A DNA stretch of 64,000 nucleotides from assembly GCF_000430525.1 (NCBI RefSeq), contig NZ_AUME01000011.1, positions 1 to 64,000 of the forward strand. Direction: 5' to 3'. This document shows, piece by piece, positions 34,002-41,410 of the stretch. The notes below the pieces were generated by a model, which saw nothing but the letters and a program-made list of their open reading frames with translations, made no database searches and was not told the DNA's origin. The stretch comes from Prevotella corporis DSM 18810 = JCM 8529 (GTDB lineage: Bacteria; Bacteroidota; Bacteroidia; Bacteroidales; Bacteroidaceae). Every line of letters begins with the position of its first letter. The first letter of the stretch is position 1. The position numbers were made by a program, and so were the translations under genes.

Positions 34002-34030
34002 GTCAAATTATAATTTTGACAGCAAATGTA
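34002..34030 (-). promoter_or_regulatory. -7 box and near-dyad upstream of the lipocalin-like gene
   Basis: TACATTTG on the minus strand at 34023-34030, followed in the direction of transcription by the near-palindrome GTCAAAATTATAATTTGAC (34002-34020), which would cover the transcription start. Possible operator. Confidence 0.4.
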
Positions 34031-34325
34031 TGATGATTGTTTAATGATCTGATGCAAAAGATTTGATATTTCTGATAGTTTAACAGATAGATACTGCCCT
34101 TAAACAAATAAAATCTATTGTTTTCGACTATTAAAACTATCAAATTTTTGTTCAATAGTTGCAGTATGAGCTTCTTCTACAGCTAAAAATGGTGCTGCCT
34201 CCTTGCTGTACGGCCGTTCGATAGACGGCTTTTATCTGCTTGTCTTAATCTTTTCTGCGTTATCCCTCAATCTTGGGCGCTGCGTCTCCGACTGAATAGC
34301 AGACTATCAGTTGAACAATCGCTTT

Positions 34326-34391
34326 GCAATAGGTGACCTATGGCCGTGCGATTGGTCACCTTTCAGGCTGCAAAAGCTCACCTTTTACAAG
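34326..34391. repeat. 22-base phased palindrome array E
   Basis: Units at 34326, 34348 and 34370: AATAGGTGACCTATG, GATTGGTCACCTTTC and AAAAGCTCACCTTTT. It lies in the 727-base gap 33976-34702. Apart from this array, the promoter of the lipocalin-like gene and the hairpin at 34641-34679, the gap shows nothing I can support as a gene. Confidence 0.75.
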
Positions 34392-34640
34392 TTGATTGCT
34401 ATTGTGTTGATTTTCAGTGGCTTGCAAAACGACCTTTGAAAGAGGATGAATGGGTAAGAAAAACATCGATGAAACCGTGCTTTTTTGAATGAAAAGCACT
34501 TCCGTTGGTGCACATTTTTTCTCTGCTTGCCAAACGGTTTTCGGACTGATTATTGAGATTCTGCGTGCCCTTGCCGAGGCTTTCGCCTTGCGACGATCGA
34601 ACAACTGAGCACAGTCTGCACGTATCGGGCGAACGAGAAA

Positions 34641-34679
34641 GGAGCAAAAACAGCCGGTTTGCCATGCTGTTCTTGCTCC
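34641..34679 (-). terminator. hairpin downstream of the DUF3332 gene
   Basis: GGAGCAA-AACAGC and its complement form a stem of about 14 bp with one mismatch, 24 bases after the stop of the minus-strand gene at 34703. The T-run after it is short and interrupted. Confidence 0.5.
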
Positions 34680-34702
34680 TGTACCAATATTTTAGCGTTT
34701 GT

Positions 34703-35257
34703 CTATCGAACTGCCATGAAGTAGCTGGTGCCCGCCTGTGCCTGGCGGAGCTGATAAACGCCCATTGCATCTGGGGTGACATCAACCGTCAGACCGTTGT
34801 TGAGGAATGCCTTGATGGTTCCGTCGCCGTTGAAATGGATGAGTTTCTTCTCCTGACCATCGACATTCATGTACCAGTTGTTCTCCGTCTTGTTATAGGT
34901 AAGGTAGAACACGTCGCCGTTAGGCTTGGTTATCTCGTAGCCGTTCTCCAGATACTTCACTGCGTAGATGAGCCCATCATCGCCCTTTATGTTCTTGGTC
35001 TTGCCGATGTTCTTGGCCATTGGATTGTCACCGGTCCAAAACTCTATGGTGTTGAGCACCAATGCATCGGCCATACCTGCGAAGGCGTACGCCGGTGAGA
35101 TGACGATGAATATCAATTCGTTGAGAAACTTAGAGTCGGTAGCACGCTTGTTCCAGCTTGCCAGCTTGTTAAACATAGCAAACGAACCCACGCATGAGCT
35201 CATCAACACTGTGCCTGTCATGAGGCAAACTGCTGTCTTTAATCCTTTTCTTTTCAT
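34703..35257 (-). CDS. DUF3332 lipoprotein
   Basis: 184 residues. Lipobox TVLMSSC (Cys22) followed by SFAMFNKLASWNKRATDSKF, the N-terminal signature of DUF3332 proteins, then a hydrophobic segment (NELIFIVISPAYAFAGMADA, about 45-65) and a beta-rich C-terminus (YLENGYEITKPNGDVFYLTY, KAFLNNGLTVDV). Function unknown in the family; anchored in the envelope. Promoter box TATATTTG at 35292-35299 on the minus strand. Confidence 0.8.
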   Translation of the reverse strand: MKRKGLKTAVCLMTGTVLMSSCVGSFAMFNKLASWNKRATDSKFLNELIFIVISPAYAFAGMADALVLNTIEFWTGDNPMAKNIGKTKNIKGDDGLIYAVKYLENGYEITKPNGDVFYLTYNKTENNWYMNVDGQEKKLIHFNGDGTIKAFLNNGLTVDVTPDAMGVYQLRQAQAGTSYFMAVR

Positions 35258-35291
35258 AATGAATGTCTTTTGGGTTTATTCTAAATCGCTA

Positions 35292-35299
35292 CAAATATA
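35292..35299 (-). promoter_or_regulatory. -7 promoter box of the DUF3332 gene
   Basis: TATATTTG on the minus strand, 35 bases upstream of the start at 35257. Confidence 0.5.
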
Positions 35300-35401
35300 C
35301 AGAATATTTTGTAAAAATAGAGTTTATGCTCCACTTTTGATATTTTTTGATTGCCTGATGGGTAGAATAGGATGTCGAAAGTCGATACTTCCGATCCGTT
35401 T

Positions 35402-35941
35402 TTATTGCGCTTTCTCAATCAGTTCGACCAATTCTTGTTGGTTGTTGGCTATTTGAATGTAGTTCTGATAGTTGCCTCGTATGAAGCCTCGCTCCTGTAA
35501 ATCTTCGAGAAGGTTGACGAGTTGATTCCAGAAACCCTTCATGTTGTAGAGTATCACCTTTTTCTTATGGTAGCCAATGGTAGCCGATGCCGCAACGGTG
35601 AATAGCTCATCGAGCGTCCCGATGCCACCAGGCAATGCCACGAACACATCGCTGCGCAGCATCATGATGTCCTTCCGGTCTGTAAGACAGTCGCATGGTA
35701 TTTCAATATCGATGGAATCGCTCTTTTTTCCACCTTCCTCGATAATCCTTGGCACAACACCTATTGTTGATCCGCCCGCATTCCGTACCGCCGTGCCAAT
35801 GCATTCCATGAGCCCTATGTTGCATCCTCCATATACAAGGGTGTGTCCGTTTGCACCCATCCATTTCCCGAAATCTGCTGACAGCTGAAAGAAGTCTGGG
35901 TCGATATTCTCGTTTGCCGAGCAGTAAACTGCAATTTTCAT
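35402..35941 (-). CDS. LOG-family nucleotide phosphoribohydrolase (TIGR00730)
   Basis: 179 residues from MKIAVYCSANENIDPDF at 35941; the frame from 35962 adds seven residues. Rossmann-like fold with the hallmark PGGIGTLDELFTVAASAT (about 91-108), containing the catalytic Glu, and the Arg of MMLRSDVFVALP. Family members cleave nucleoside 5'-monophosphates to base and ribose 5-phosphate, including cytokinin precursors. In bacteria of this type the physiological substrate is uncertain. Single gene. Confidence 0.85.
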   Translation of the reverse strand: MKIAVYCSANENIDPDFFQLSADFGKWMGANGHTLVYGGCNIGLMECIGTAVRNAGGSTIGVVPRIIEEGGKKSDSIDIEIPCDCLTDRKDIMMLRSDVFVALPGGIGTLDELFTVAASATIGYHKKKVILYNMKGFWNQLVNLLEDLQERGFIRGNYQNYIQIANNQQELVELIEKAQ

Positions 35942-36116
35942 ATTATTGTGTGTTATAAACAAATGTTGTTTTGTTACCTATATACAACTTCAACATCCTT
36001 TTTTTATTGTTGTAGCAATCCAAATAATTACCGATTGCTGGTCGGTTGGAATCAAACAAGACAAGAACCGTATCGTTAATTTATATTATTTACGTTACTT
36101 TTTTCACAATTTACTT

Positions 36117-36269
36117 TTGCAGACAACATCTTTTTTCTTATCTTTGCACAACAATAAACAATTAGTCGTTATTAAAGTTAATTATTTGAGTTAGTAAAAA
36201 GTAAAACTTTAGGCGTAAAGGTTTAAAGTAAAATAGCATCTCGCAGTGATTGCGAGATGTTATTTTTTT
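36117..36269 (+). ncRNA. candidate small RNA between a strong promoter and a terminator
   Basis: TTG (36117-36119), 19-base spacer, TATCTTTG (36139-36146) is a textbook Bacteroidetes promoter. About 80-90 bases after the predicted start a 10-bp hairpin GCATCTCGCA / TGCGAGATGT (36236-36260) is followed by TATTTTTTT. The enclosed region has no ORF of note. A second promoter for the helicase lies further on (36367), so this unit can stand alone as an RNA of about 115 bases. It could instead be an attenuated helicase leader. The rest of the gap 35942-36509 holds only these signals. Confidence 0.5.
36234..36269 (+). terminator. intrinsic terminator of the candidate small RNA
   Basis: GCATCTCGCA / TGCGAGATGT stem with loop GTGAT, followed by a run of seven T. 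Confidence 0.75.
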
Positions 36270-36343
36270 ATCACTACTGTGCGTAAAAACCTCCTTGTTT
36301 CTGATATTTTTAACACAAATCTTTGATTTATAGCGAGTTTTAT

Positions 36344-36374
36344 TTGTCAGTTCAAATGCAATAATGTAACTTTG
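36344..36374 (+). promoter_or_regulatory. promoter of the DEAD-box helicase gene
   Basis: TTG at 36344-36346, 20-base spacer, TAACTTTG at 36367-36374. This gives a leader of about 128 bases before the TTG start at 36510. Confidence 0.55.
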
Positions 36375-36406
36375 CACCCGAAAAAGAAGAAAGACGTCAT
36401 CAGGTT

Positions 36407-36437
36407 AAGCTTGCAATTCTTCGGGAACTGTAAGCTT
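36407..36437 (+). promoter_or_regulatory. UUCG-capped hairpin in the helicase leader
   Basis: AAGCTTGCAATTC and GGAACTGTAAGCTT pair around the tetraloop TTCG, closed by C-G, an unusually stable cap; one G-U pair and one mismatch. Followed by TTAGTGTCTTT. Likely regulatory structure of the 5' leader. Confidence 0.45.
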
Positions 36438-36509
36438 TTAGTGTCTTTAAGTGGGTTCGTTTGATGACAATATTTCTTTTATAATAGTTAGAAAATAAAT
36501 TAAACGAAT

Positions 36510-38387
36510 TTGAAAACATTTGAAGAATTAGGCGTAAGCGAAGAGATTCGCAAGGCCATTGATGAGCTCGGATTTGAACAACCGATGCCAGTTCAGGAAG
36601 AAGTAATCCCTTATTTGCTTGGAAACAGAAACGATGTGATTGCGCTCGCACAGACAGGGACGGGCAAGACCGCAGCATTCGGCATTCCGCTCCTACAGCG
36701 AATTAATATCGAAAGTAAGGAAACGCAAGCCGTGGTGCTCAGTCCGACCCGCGAACTCTGCTTGCAGATAGCCGATGACTTAAAAGACTTCGGCAAATAC
36801 TTACCACACCTCCACATTGCCGCAGTGTACGGAGGAGCATCTATTGAGACCCAGATAAAGCAGCTCCGCCGTGGTGTGCAGATTATTGTGGCTACGCCAG
36901 GCCGTTTGATAGATTTGATGCACCGTGGCAAAGCAAAGTTGGAGAATGTGCACAATGTTGTGCTCGATGAAGCTGACGAAATGCTGAACATGGGTTTCCA
37001 AGAGAGCATCACAGAGATACTCACCGACGTGCCGGAAGACCGTAATACGCTGCTCTTTTCGGCAACAATGAGCCGCGAGGTGGAACGTGTGGCGAAAGGT
37101 TACCTGCACGATTACAAGGAGATTGTCGTGGGTTCGCGCAACGAAGGAGCAGAGAACGTCAACCATATCTACTACATGGTCAATGCGAAAGACAAGTATT
37201 TGGCCCTTAAAAGACTTGTTGACTTCTATCCGAAGATTTACGGAATCGTCTTCTGCCGTACGAAAGTGGAGACGCAAGAGGTAGCCGACAAGCTCATAAA
37301 GGACGGCTACAACGCCGAATCGCTCCACGGTGACCTGTCGCAGCAGCAGCGTGACTTGACCATGCAGAAGTTCCGCTCACATCTTACGCAACTGTTGGTA
37401 GCAACGGACGTCGCCGCCCGTGGACTAGACGTGAACGACCTGACGCACGTCATCAACTATGGCTTGCCCGACGATGTGGAAAACTACACCCACCGTTCAG
37501 GAAGAACGGGCCGTGCGGGGAAGAAGGGTACATCGCTATCTATCATTCACACCCGCGAAAGGTCGAAGGTGCGCAACATAGAGAAGATAATCGGCAAGGA
37601 GTTTGTTGACGGAACGTTACCATCGGCTGAGGAAATATGCAAGAAACAGTTGTTCAAGACCATGGACAGCATACTGAAAACCGATGTTGATGAGGAGCAA
37701 ATTGCGCCTTATGTGGCAGATATCAAGCGCCAGTTTGAATATATCGACAAGGAAGACATCATCAAGAAAATTGTTACGGTCACCTTCGGCCGGTTCCTTG
37801 ACTACTACAAGAATGCTCCAGAAATAGAGAAGCCATCTACAAGGCGCAGCAAAGGCGGTGATGGTCGTGGCTCACGAGGCGAGGGCAAAGGCTATCGGGA
37901 ACGCTCCCGTGGACCTCGGCAGGCCGAAGCGGGCTTTACCCGCCTGTTCATCAATCTCGGAAAGACCGACGGTTTCTATCCGGGCGAGGTGATGCAGTTC
38001 ATCAACAAGCATGTGCAAGGCCGTCAGGAGGTCGGACATATCGATCTATTGCAGAAGCAGAGCTATGTCGAGGTGCCTGAAAAGGATGCCAAGAAGGTAA
38101 TGAATGCTCTTGATGGATTGACCTACAAGGGTCGAAAGGTTCGATGCAATGATGCCAACGAGGGCGGATCTGGCAGCAGAGGACACCGTCGGGGCAGTGA
38201 CGAGCGGCGAAATGGTCGGGAAAATAACCGTCGTCAGCGTGGTTTTGATGACGATTTTATGCCACAACGCAAATACAGGAAGGACGACTGGAAAGAGCTG
38301 ATGAGAGGTCAGTCGGGCCAATTGAAGGGCGAGGAGCCCGACTTCTCTGAAGAAGGGTGGGCCCGCCGCCGTCCGAAGAAGAAATAA
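36510..38387 (+). CDS. DEAD-box RNA helicase, DeaD/CsdA type
   Basis: 625 residues starting with TTG; the codon three before it is a stop and no in-frame ATG precedes the Q motif, so TTG decides the start. Helicase core about 1-370: Q-motif FEQPMPVQEEVIP, motif I AQTGTGKTAAFG, Ia PTRELCLQI, II DEADEML, III SATMSRE, VI HRSGRTGRAGKKG. An RGG-rich linker (about 440-470, SKGGDGRGSRGEGKGYRERS) leads to a DbpA-type RNA-binding domain (about 475-550) and a basic, Arg-rich tail. Unwinds structured RNA; ribosome assembly and cold adaptation are the family roles. The structured leader suggests post-transcriptional control. Confidence 0.92.
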   Translation: MKTFEELGVSEEIRKAIDELGFEQPMPVQEEVIPYLLGNRNDVIALAQTGTGKTAAFGIPLLQRINIESKETQAVVLSPTRELCLQIADDLKDFGKYLPHLHIAAVYGGASIETQIKQLRRGVQIIVATPGRLIDLMHRGKAKLENVHNVVLDEADEMLNMGFQESITEILTDVPEDRNTLLFSATMSREVERVAKGYLHDYKEIVVGSRNEGAENVNHIYYMVNAKDKYLALKRLVDFYPKIYGIVFCRTKVETQEVADKLIKDGYNAESLHGDLSQQQRDLTMQKFRSHLTQLLVATDVAARGLDVNDLTHVINYGLPDDVENYTHRSGRTGRAGKKGTSLSIIHTRERSKVRNIEKIIGKEFVDGTLPSAEEICKKQLFKTMDSILKTDVDEEQIAPYVADIKRQFEYIDKEDIIKKIVTVTFGRFLDYYKNAPEIEKPSTRRSKGGDGRGSRGEGKGYRERSRGPRQAEAGFTRLFINLGKTDGFYPGEVMQFINKHVQGRQEVGHIDLLQKQSYVEVPEKDAKKVMNALDGLTYKGRKVRCNDANEGGSGSRGHRRGSDERRNGRENNRRQRGFDDDFMPQRKYRKDDWKELMRGQSGQLKGEEPDFSEEGWARRRPKKK

Positions 38388-38425
38388 ACTCGATGTTTCT
38401 AATCATAGAGACATCCCCTTTGCAA

Positions 38426-38452
38426 AGTCTGTTCAGTCGAACAGGCTTTTTT
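38426..38452 (+). terminator. intrinsic terminator after the helicase gene
   Basis: AGTCTGTTC / GAACAGGCT stem with a four-base loop and TTTTTT. Confidence 0.75.
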
Positions 38453-38736
38453 GCTGTCGGGTATCCATCTCTGATAGCTGCCACACCCCACTATCATGTT
38501 TCAGCCAGTCTGCCTTCCCGATGCAAGGATAGTGTCGGACTGCACGACCGACGACCGACTGATGAATGGCGAAAAGGCGCATGAGTGATAGCAGAAAATG
38601 GTCGGCATGTTCGGTTTTGTGTACTCAATGATACCCGATGCAACGTAAAAACCTCAATTTGAAGCACTTTTTTGACCCTTTTTTCATGTTTTTGATGAAT
38701 TATTGGAAAAAACTTAGGAAGTTGTTGAATTATTTG

Positions 38737-38744
38737 TATCTTTG
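38737..38744 (+). promoter_or_regulatory. -7 promoter box of the deiminase-like gene
   Basis: TATCTTTG, with TTG elements near 38715-38720; start codon at 38796. Confidence 0.55.
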
Positions 38745-38795
38745 CAATTAAATCTATTACTATCAGCAATTTAAACTCATAATACCCAGAACACT

Positions 38796-39410
38796 ATGGA
38801 AAACTTGAAGGAAATTAGTTTGTCGCAAGAGATCTTTTCTTGTGAGCATTTGAATGCCAACAAGGTTTATTTCTCTGAAAAAGTATTAGACGACAACCGT
38901 ATCATGCCCGTTTATCACCAACTATGCATGCTACTTGACATTTATGATGTAAAACACGAATTGAAGGAAGAGAAAAGCAAAACGATCAAGACGGTATGGC
39001 ATGCCAGCAACGGCTGCGATATGTCGAGACATCACGACAGTCTTGTGCGTTACATCGGCGACAACAAAGTGCTGATGACCAACTGCGCAGAATACGATGC
39101 AGAGTTGGCTACAGCTCTCAAAGCAAAACTTGAGGCAGACGGCTATGAAGTCAAGGAACTTGCTTACGATTCGTGTACCGCCCCACGCAATTATGCCGAT
39201 CATAGCTGGGCTTATATCAACTATATTCAGACCTCAAAGGTCATCATCGTTCCTATGCAGCGTGCGCAAGAGGACAAGGAAGCCCTCCGACAGATTAAGG
39301 ATTGTTTCCCAAACCTTGCCGTTGTTGGAGTCTATGCCAATCCGTTCTTCAGCGATGGTGGCGAGTTCAAATGCTATAGCCAGTCAATCGTGGAAAATTC
39401 GGCTTCTTGA
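38796..39410 (+). CDS. short agmatine-deiminase/PAD-like protein
   Basis: 204 residues, about 60% of a normal agmatine deiminase (roughly 340-370). What remains matches the C-terminal part: GCDMSRHHDSLVRYIGDNKV (about 71-90) gives the conserved His and Asp of the guanidino-group-modifying fold, VIIVPMQRAQEDKEALRQIK and VVGVYANPFFSDGGEFKCYS (about 178-197) align with the ending that carries the catalytic Cys in GG-x-x-x-C. The N-terminal substrate-binding repeats are missing. It has its own promoter and ATG, so it looks like a real short form rather than a broken gene. Deimination of agmatine or peptidyl-arginine is possible but unproven. Confidence 0.65.
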   Translation: MENLKEISLSQEIFSCEHLNANKVYFSEKVLDDNRIMPVYHQLCMLLDIYDVKHELKEEKSKTIKTVWHASNGCDMSRHHDSLVRYIGDNKVLMTNCAEYDAELATALKAKLEADGYEVKELAYDSCTAPRNYADHSWAYINYIQTSKVIIVPMQRAQEDKEALRQIKDCFPNLAVVGVYANPFFSDGGEFKCYSQSIVENSAS

Positions 39411-39490
39411 TGACCAAAGTTATGGCTGATATACTAATTATAACAGAATGAGTATCTTGTCGGGACTGTGCTGGATTGGTCCTGACTCGA

Positions 39491-39523
39491 TGGGAGGTGC
39501 GCTTCGTGCGTGCCTCCTTTTTC
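39491..39523 (+). terminator. terminator after the deiminase-like gene
   Basis: GGAGGTGCGC and GTGCGTGCCTCC form a GC-rich stem, followed by TTTTTC. Confidence 0.65.
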
Positions 39524-39669
39524 TTTCTTGTCGGTATGTCTTTTGCCAGCAGCCGACACCCTTTTGCCAACCGTTCCGCCCGTGTATGGTCGCAGGCGAG
39601 CAGAGGCAAGGTCGGCCATGATTGTCAAATATTTTCTCAGACGTCGAACGAAACCTAATCTATTACAAG

Positions 39670-39735
39670 GCGAAAGGTTATCTATCGCAAGGTGAGAGGT
39701 GAGCTTTCACCATGCGATTGATGACCTTTCGTAGG
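39670..39735. repeat. 22-base phased palindrome array F
   Basis: Units at 39670, 39692 and 39714: GAAAGGTTATCTATC, GAGAGGTGAGCTTTC and GATTGATGACCTTTC. It lies in the gap 39411-39832 between convergent genes. The gap otherwise holds only the terminator upstream. Confidence 0.7.
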
Positions 39736-39832
39736 GTGATTTCTATCGTCTTGAAAATCAAACGATTGTAAATTTGATTGGAATAACTGGTTTGTAAAAT
39801 TTTTTCCAGTGGTGTTTCGTTAGAAAATGGAA

Positions 39833-40678
39833 TTAGTATTCCACCATTTTCCCCCATGCCTTCTTGACGCTACTCTCCAATTCTGGAACCGATTTGGGAA
39901 TAGAAAAAGTCCAATCGTGGTTCTTTTTCTTCTTGATTCTCCTCATTTCTTTTTCCGAAATCACAGTTTTCTCCGTCACAAAGAACTCGCTGTACACGTC
40001 AATCCGCTCATCTTCGTCCTCCCCTCGGTAATGAGCAAGATAAGTCTGGTGCTTGCTGCTCGACAGAATCTTGTCGAGCGTGTAGGCAGTGTTTGAGGTT
40101 AGATAAGTCTCACTCTCATCGAATCGGGTCATACGGGCCACGATACCATACATTTTCAGTTGGCTCATGTCAATCTGATGCTTGTTCTGTCCCATGAGAT
40201 TGTCAATCTCCACCGTGGTGGTGCCCACCAATTGCCCGTCAACCTTCTGCTTCTGTGTATAGATTCTTCCGCATTTGTCAGCCCATCGATAGACGTCGCC
40301 ATTGTTTCGGGTGGAATAAACATCGCTTTTGATACTCTCAATTAACGTGACCGACTCAAGATTGGGCATATTCATCCGAACAAACGTGTCGTCGCCATTG
40401 GCCTGTGGTGCCTTGCGGCGGCGCTCTCCGAAAAACTTCCGACCAATGAACACCGATCTCTTCCTGGCTCTGTCGTCAGCTTGCGCCTGTGAACTGGGTG
40501 GATTGGAGAAGGGAGCATACATCTCCACCATACCGTCAACGAAGTAACTGAGCATGGAATTGGTGGCCTGATAGACGCGATAGTAGCCTTTCAGACGCCA
40601 AAACTGTTGCTCCTGCGCATGAAGAGGGATTGAAATGTAGAGAAAGAGTGCAGCGATGCTAATGCCGAGTTGCTTCAT
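39833..40678 (-). CDS. secreted protein of unknown function
   Basis: 281 residues. Signal peptide 1-21 (cut after LHA). The mature part begins with FWRLKGYYRVYQATNSMLSY and contains TTTVEIDNLMGQNKHQIDMS and TSNTAYTLDKILSSSKHQTY; a basic patch (ARKRSVFIGRKFFGERRRKA) is notable. No family recognised. Third gene of the minus-strand operon rnr - hemolysin III-like - this gene, 21 bases after its neighbour. Confidence 0.7.
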   Translation of the reverse strand: MKQLGISIAALFLYISIPLHAQEQQFWRLKGYYRVYQATNSMLSYFVDGMVEMYAPFSNPPSSQAQADDRARKRSVFIGRKFFGERRRKAPQANGDDTFVRMNMPNLESVTLIESIKSDVYSTRNNGDVYRWADKCGRIYTQKQKVDGQLVGTTTVEIDNLMGQNKHQIDMSQLKMYGIVARMTRFDESETYLTSNTAYTLDKILSSSKHQTYLAHYRGEDEDERIDVYSEFFVTEKTVISEKEMRRIKKKKNHDWTFSIPKSVPELESSVKKAWGKMVEY

Positions 40679-40699
40679 TCTGAATTGTTTCGGTTGTTG

Positions 40700-41347
40700 T
40701 TAGTTGATAATCTGCCACACGGCTACCAAGTGGCAGATGGTGCCTGATAGGACAAAGAAATGGAATACTGTGTGCATGTACTTGCGTTTGTGCAGCGAAT
40801 AGAACACAGCACCTGTGATGTACATCACCCCTTCTGCGATAATCCATCCCACTGTGGAGAAATTAATGGCATGTAGCAGTGGTTTGAAGGCCACGAGCAC
40901 GGCGAGTCCCATGCCCACGAACGTGATAGTCTCAAGATTGCTGTGGTCTTTCAGCTTGTGAAACGACGAAATGGTGCCCAAAATGGCAAAAATCCATACG
41001 AAAGCAAATAGTCCCCACCCCCAGAACTGCTCGTACAGCAAGGCGATGAGGGCTATTGGGGAATACGATCCTGCGATATGCCAGTAGATGGCTGCGTGGT
41101 CGAATTTCCGGAGGATAAGTTTCCACCGAGATTGCGGTGGCAGACTGTGGTAGGCGGTCGAGGCTATGTAGCTGCCCAGCATGCCAAAGAGATAGAGAAC
41201 GACACAAAATGCCGACCAATGGTTGTCTTCCCGAAGGCAATGGGTCAGGAACACGGCACCGCAGATGACTCCCAGTAATACGCCTCCTGCGTGACTCCAA
41301 GTGTTCCAGAGCTCTTCTTCGTGTGTGAAGTATGGTTTCTTTTCCAT
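40700..41347 (-). CDS. hemolysin III / PAQR-family membrane protein
   Basis: 215 residues with seven predicted transmembrane helices. Family motifs are present: EELWNTWSHAGGVLLGVIC at the N-terminus, STAYHSL (about 67-73), KFDHAAIYWHIAGSYSPIAL (about 85-104) and HKRKYMHTVFHFFVLSGTIC near the end, giving the Ser/Asp/His set thought to bind zinc. Despite the name, haemolytic activity is not expected. 63 bases downstream of rnr in the same operon. Confidence 0.88.
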   Translation of the reverse strand: MEKKPYFTHEEELWNTWSHAGGVLLGVICGAVFLTHCLREDNHWSAFCVVLYLFGMLGSYIASTAYHSLPPQSRWKLILRKFDHAAIYWHIAGSYSPIALIALLYEQFWGWGLFAFVWIFAILGTISSFHKLKDHSNLETITFVGMGLAVLVAFKPLLHAINFSTVGWIIAEGVMYITGAVFYSLHKRKYMHTVFHFFVLSGTICHLVAVWQIIN

Positions 41348-41410
41348 TTCTTTTGAATGACGGATGGCTCAACGCAGTGTCTGGCGGACGTTGGCTGGCC
41401 TAACGTCACG

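Larger units (their letters stand above)
38388..38795. other. gap with terminator and promoter only
   Basis: 408 bases. It holds the helicase terminator at 38426-38452 and the promoter box of the next gene at 38737-38744. I see no gene and no clear phased array between them. Confidence 0.6.
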
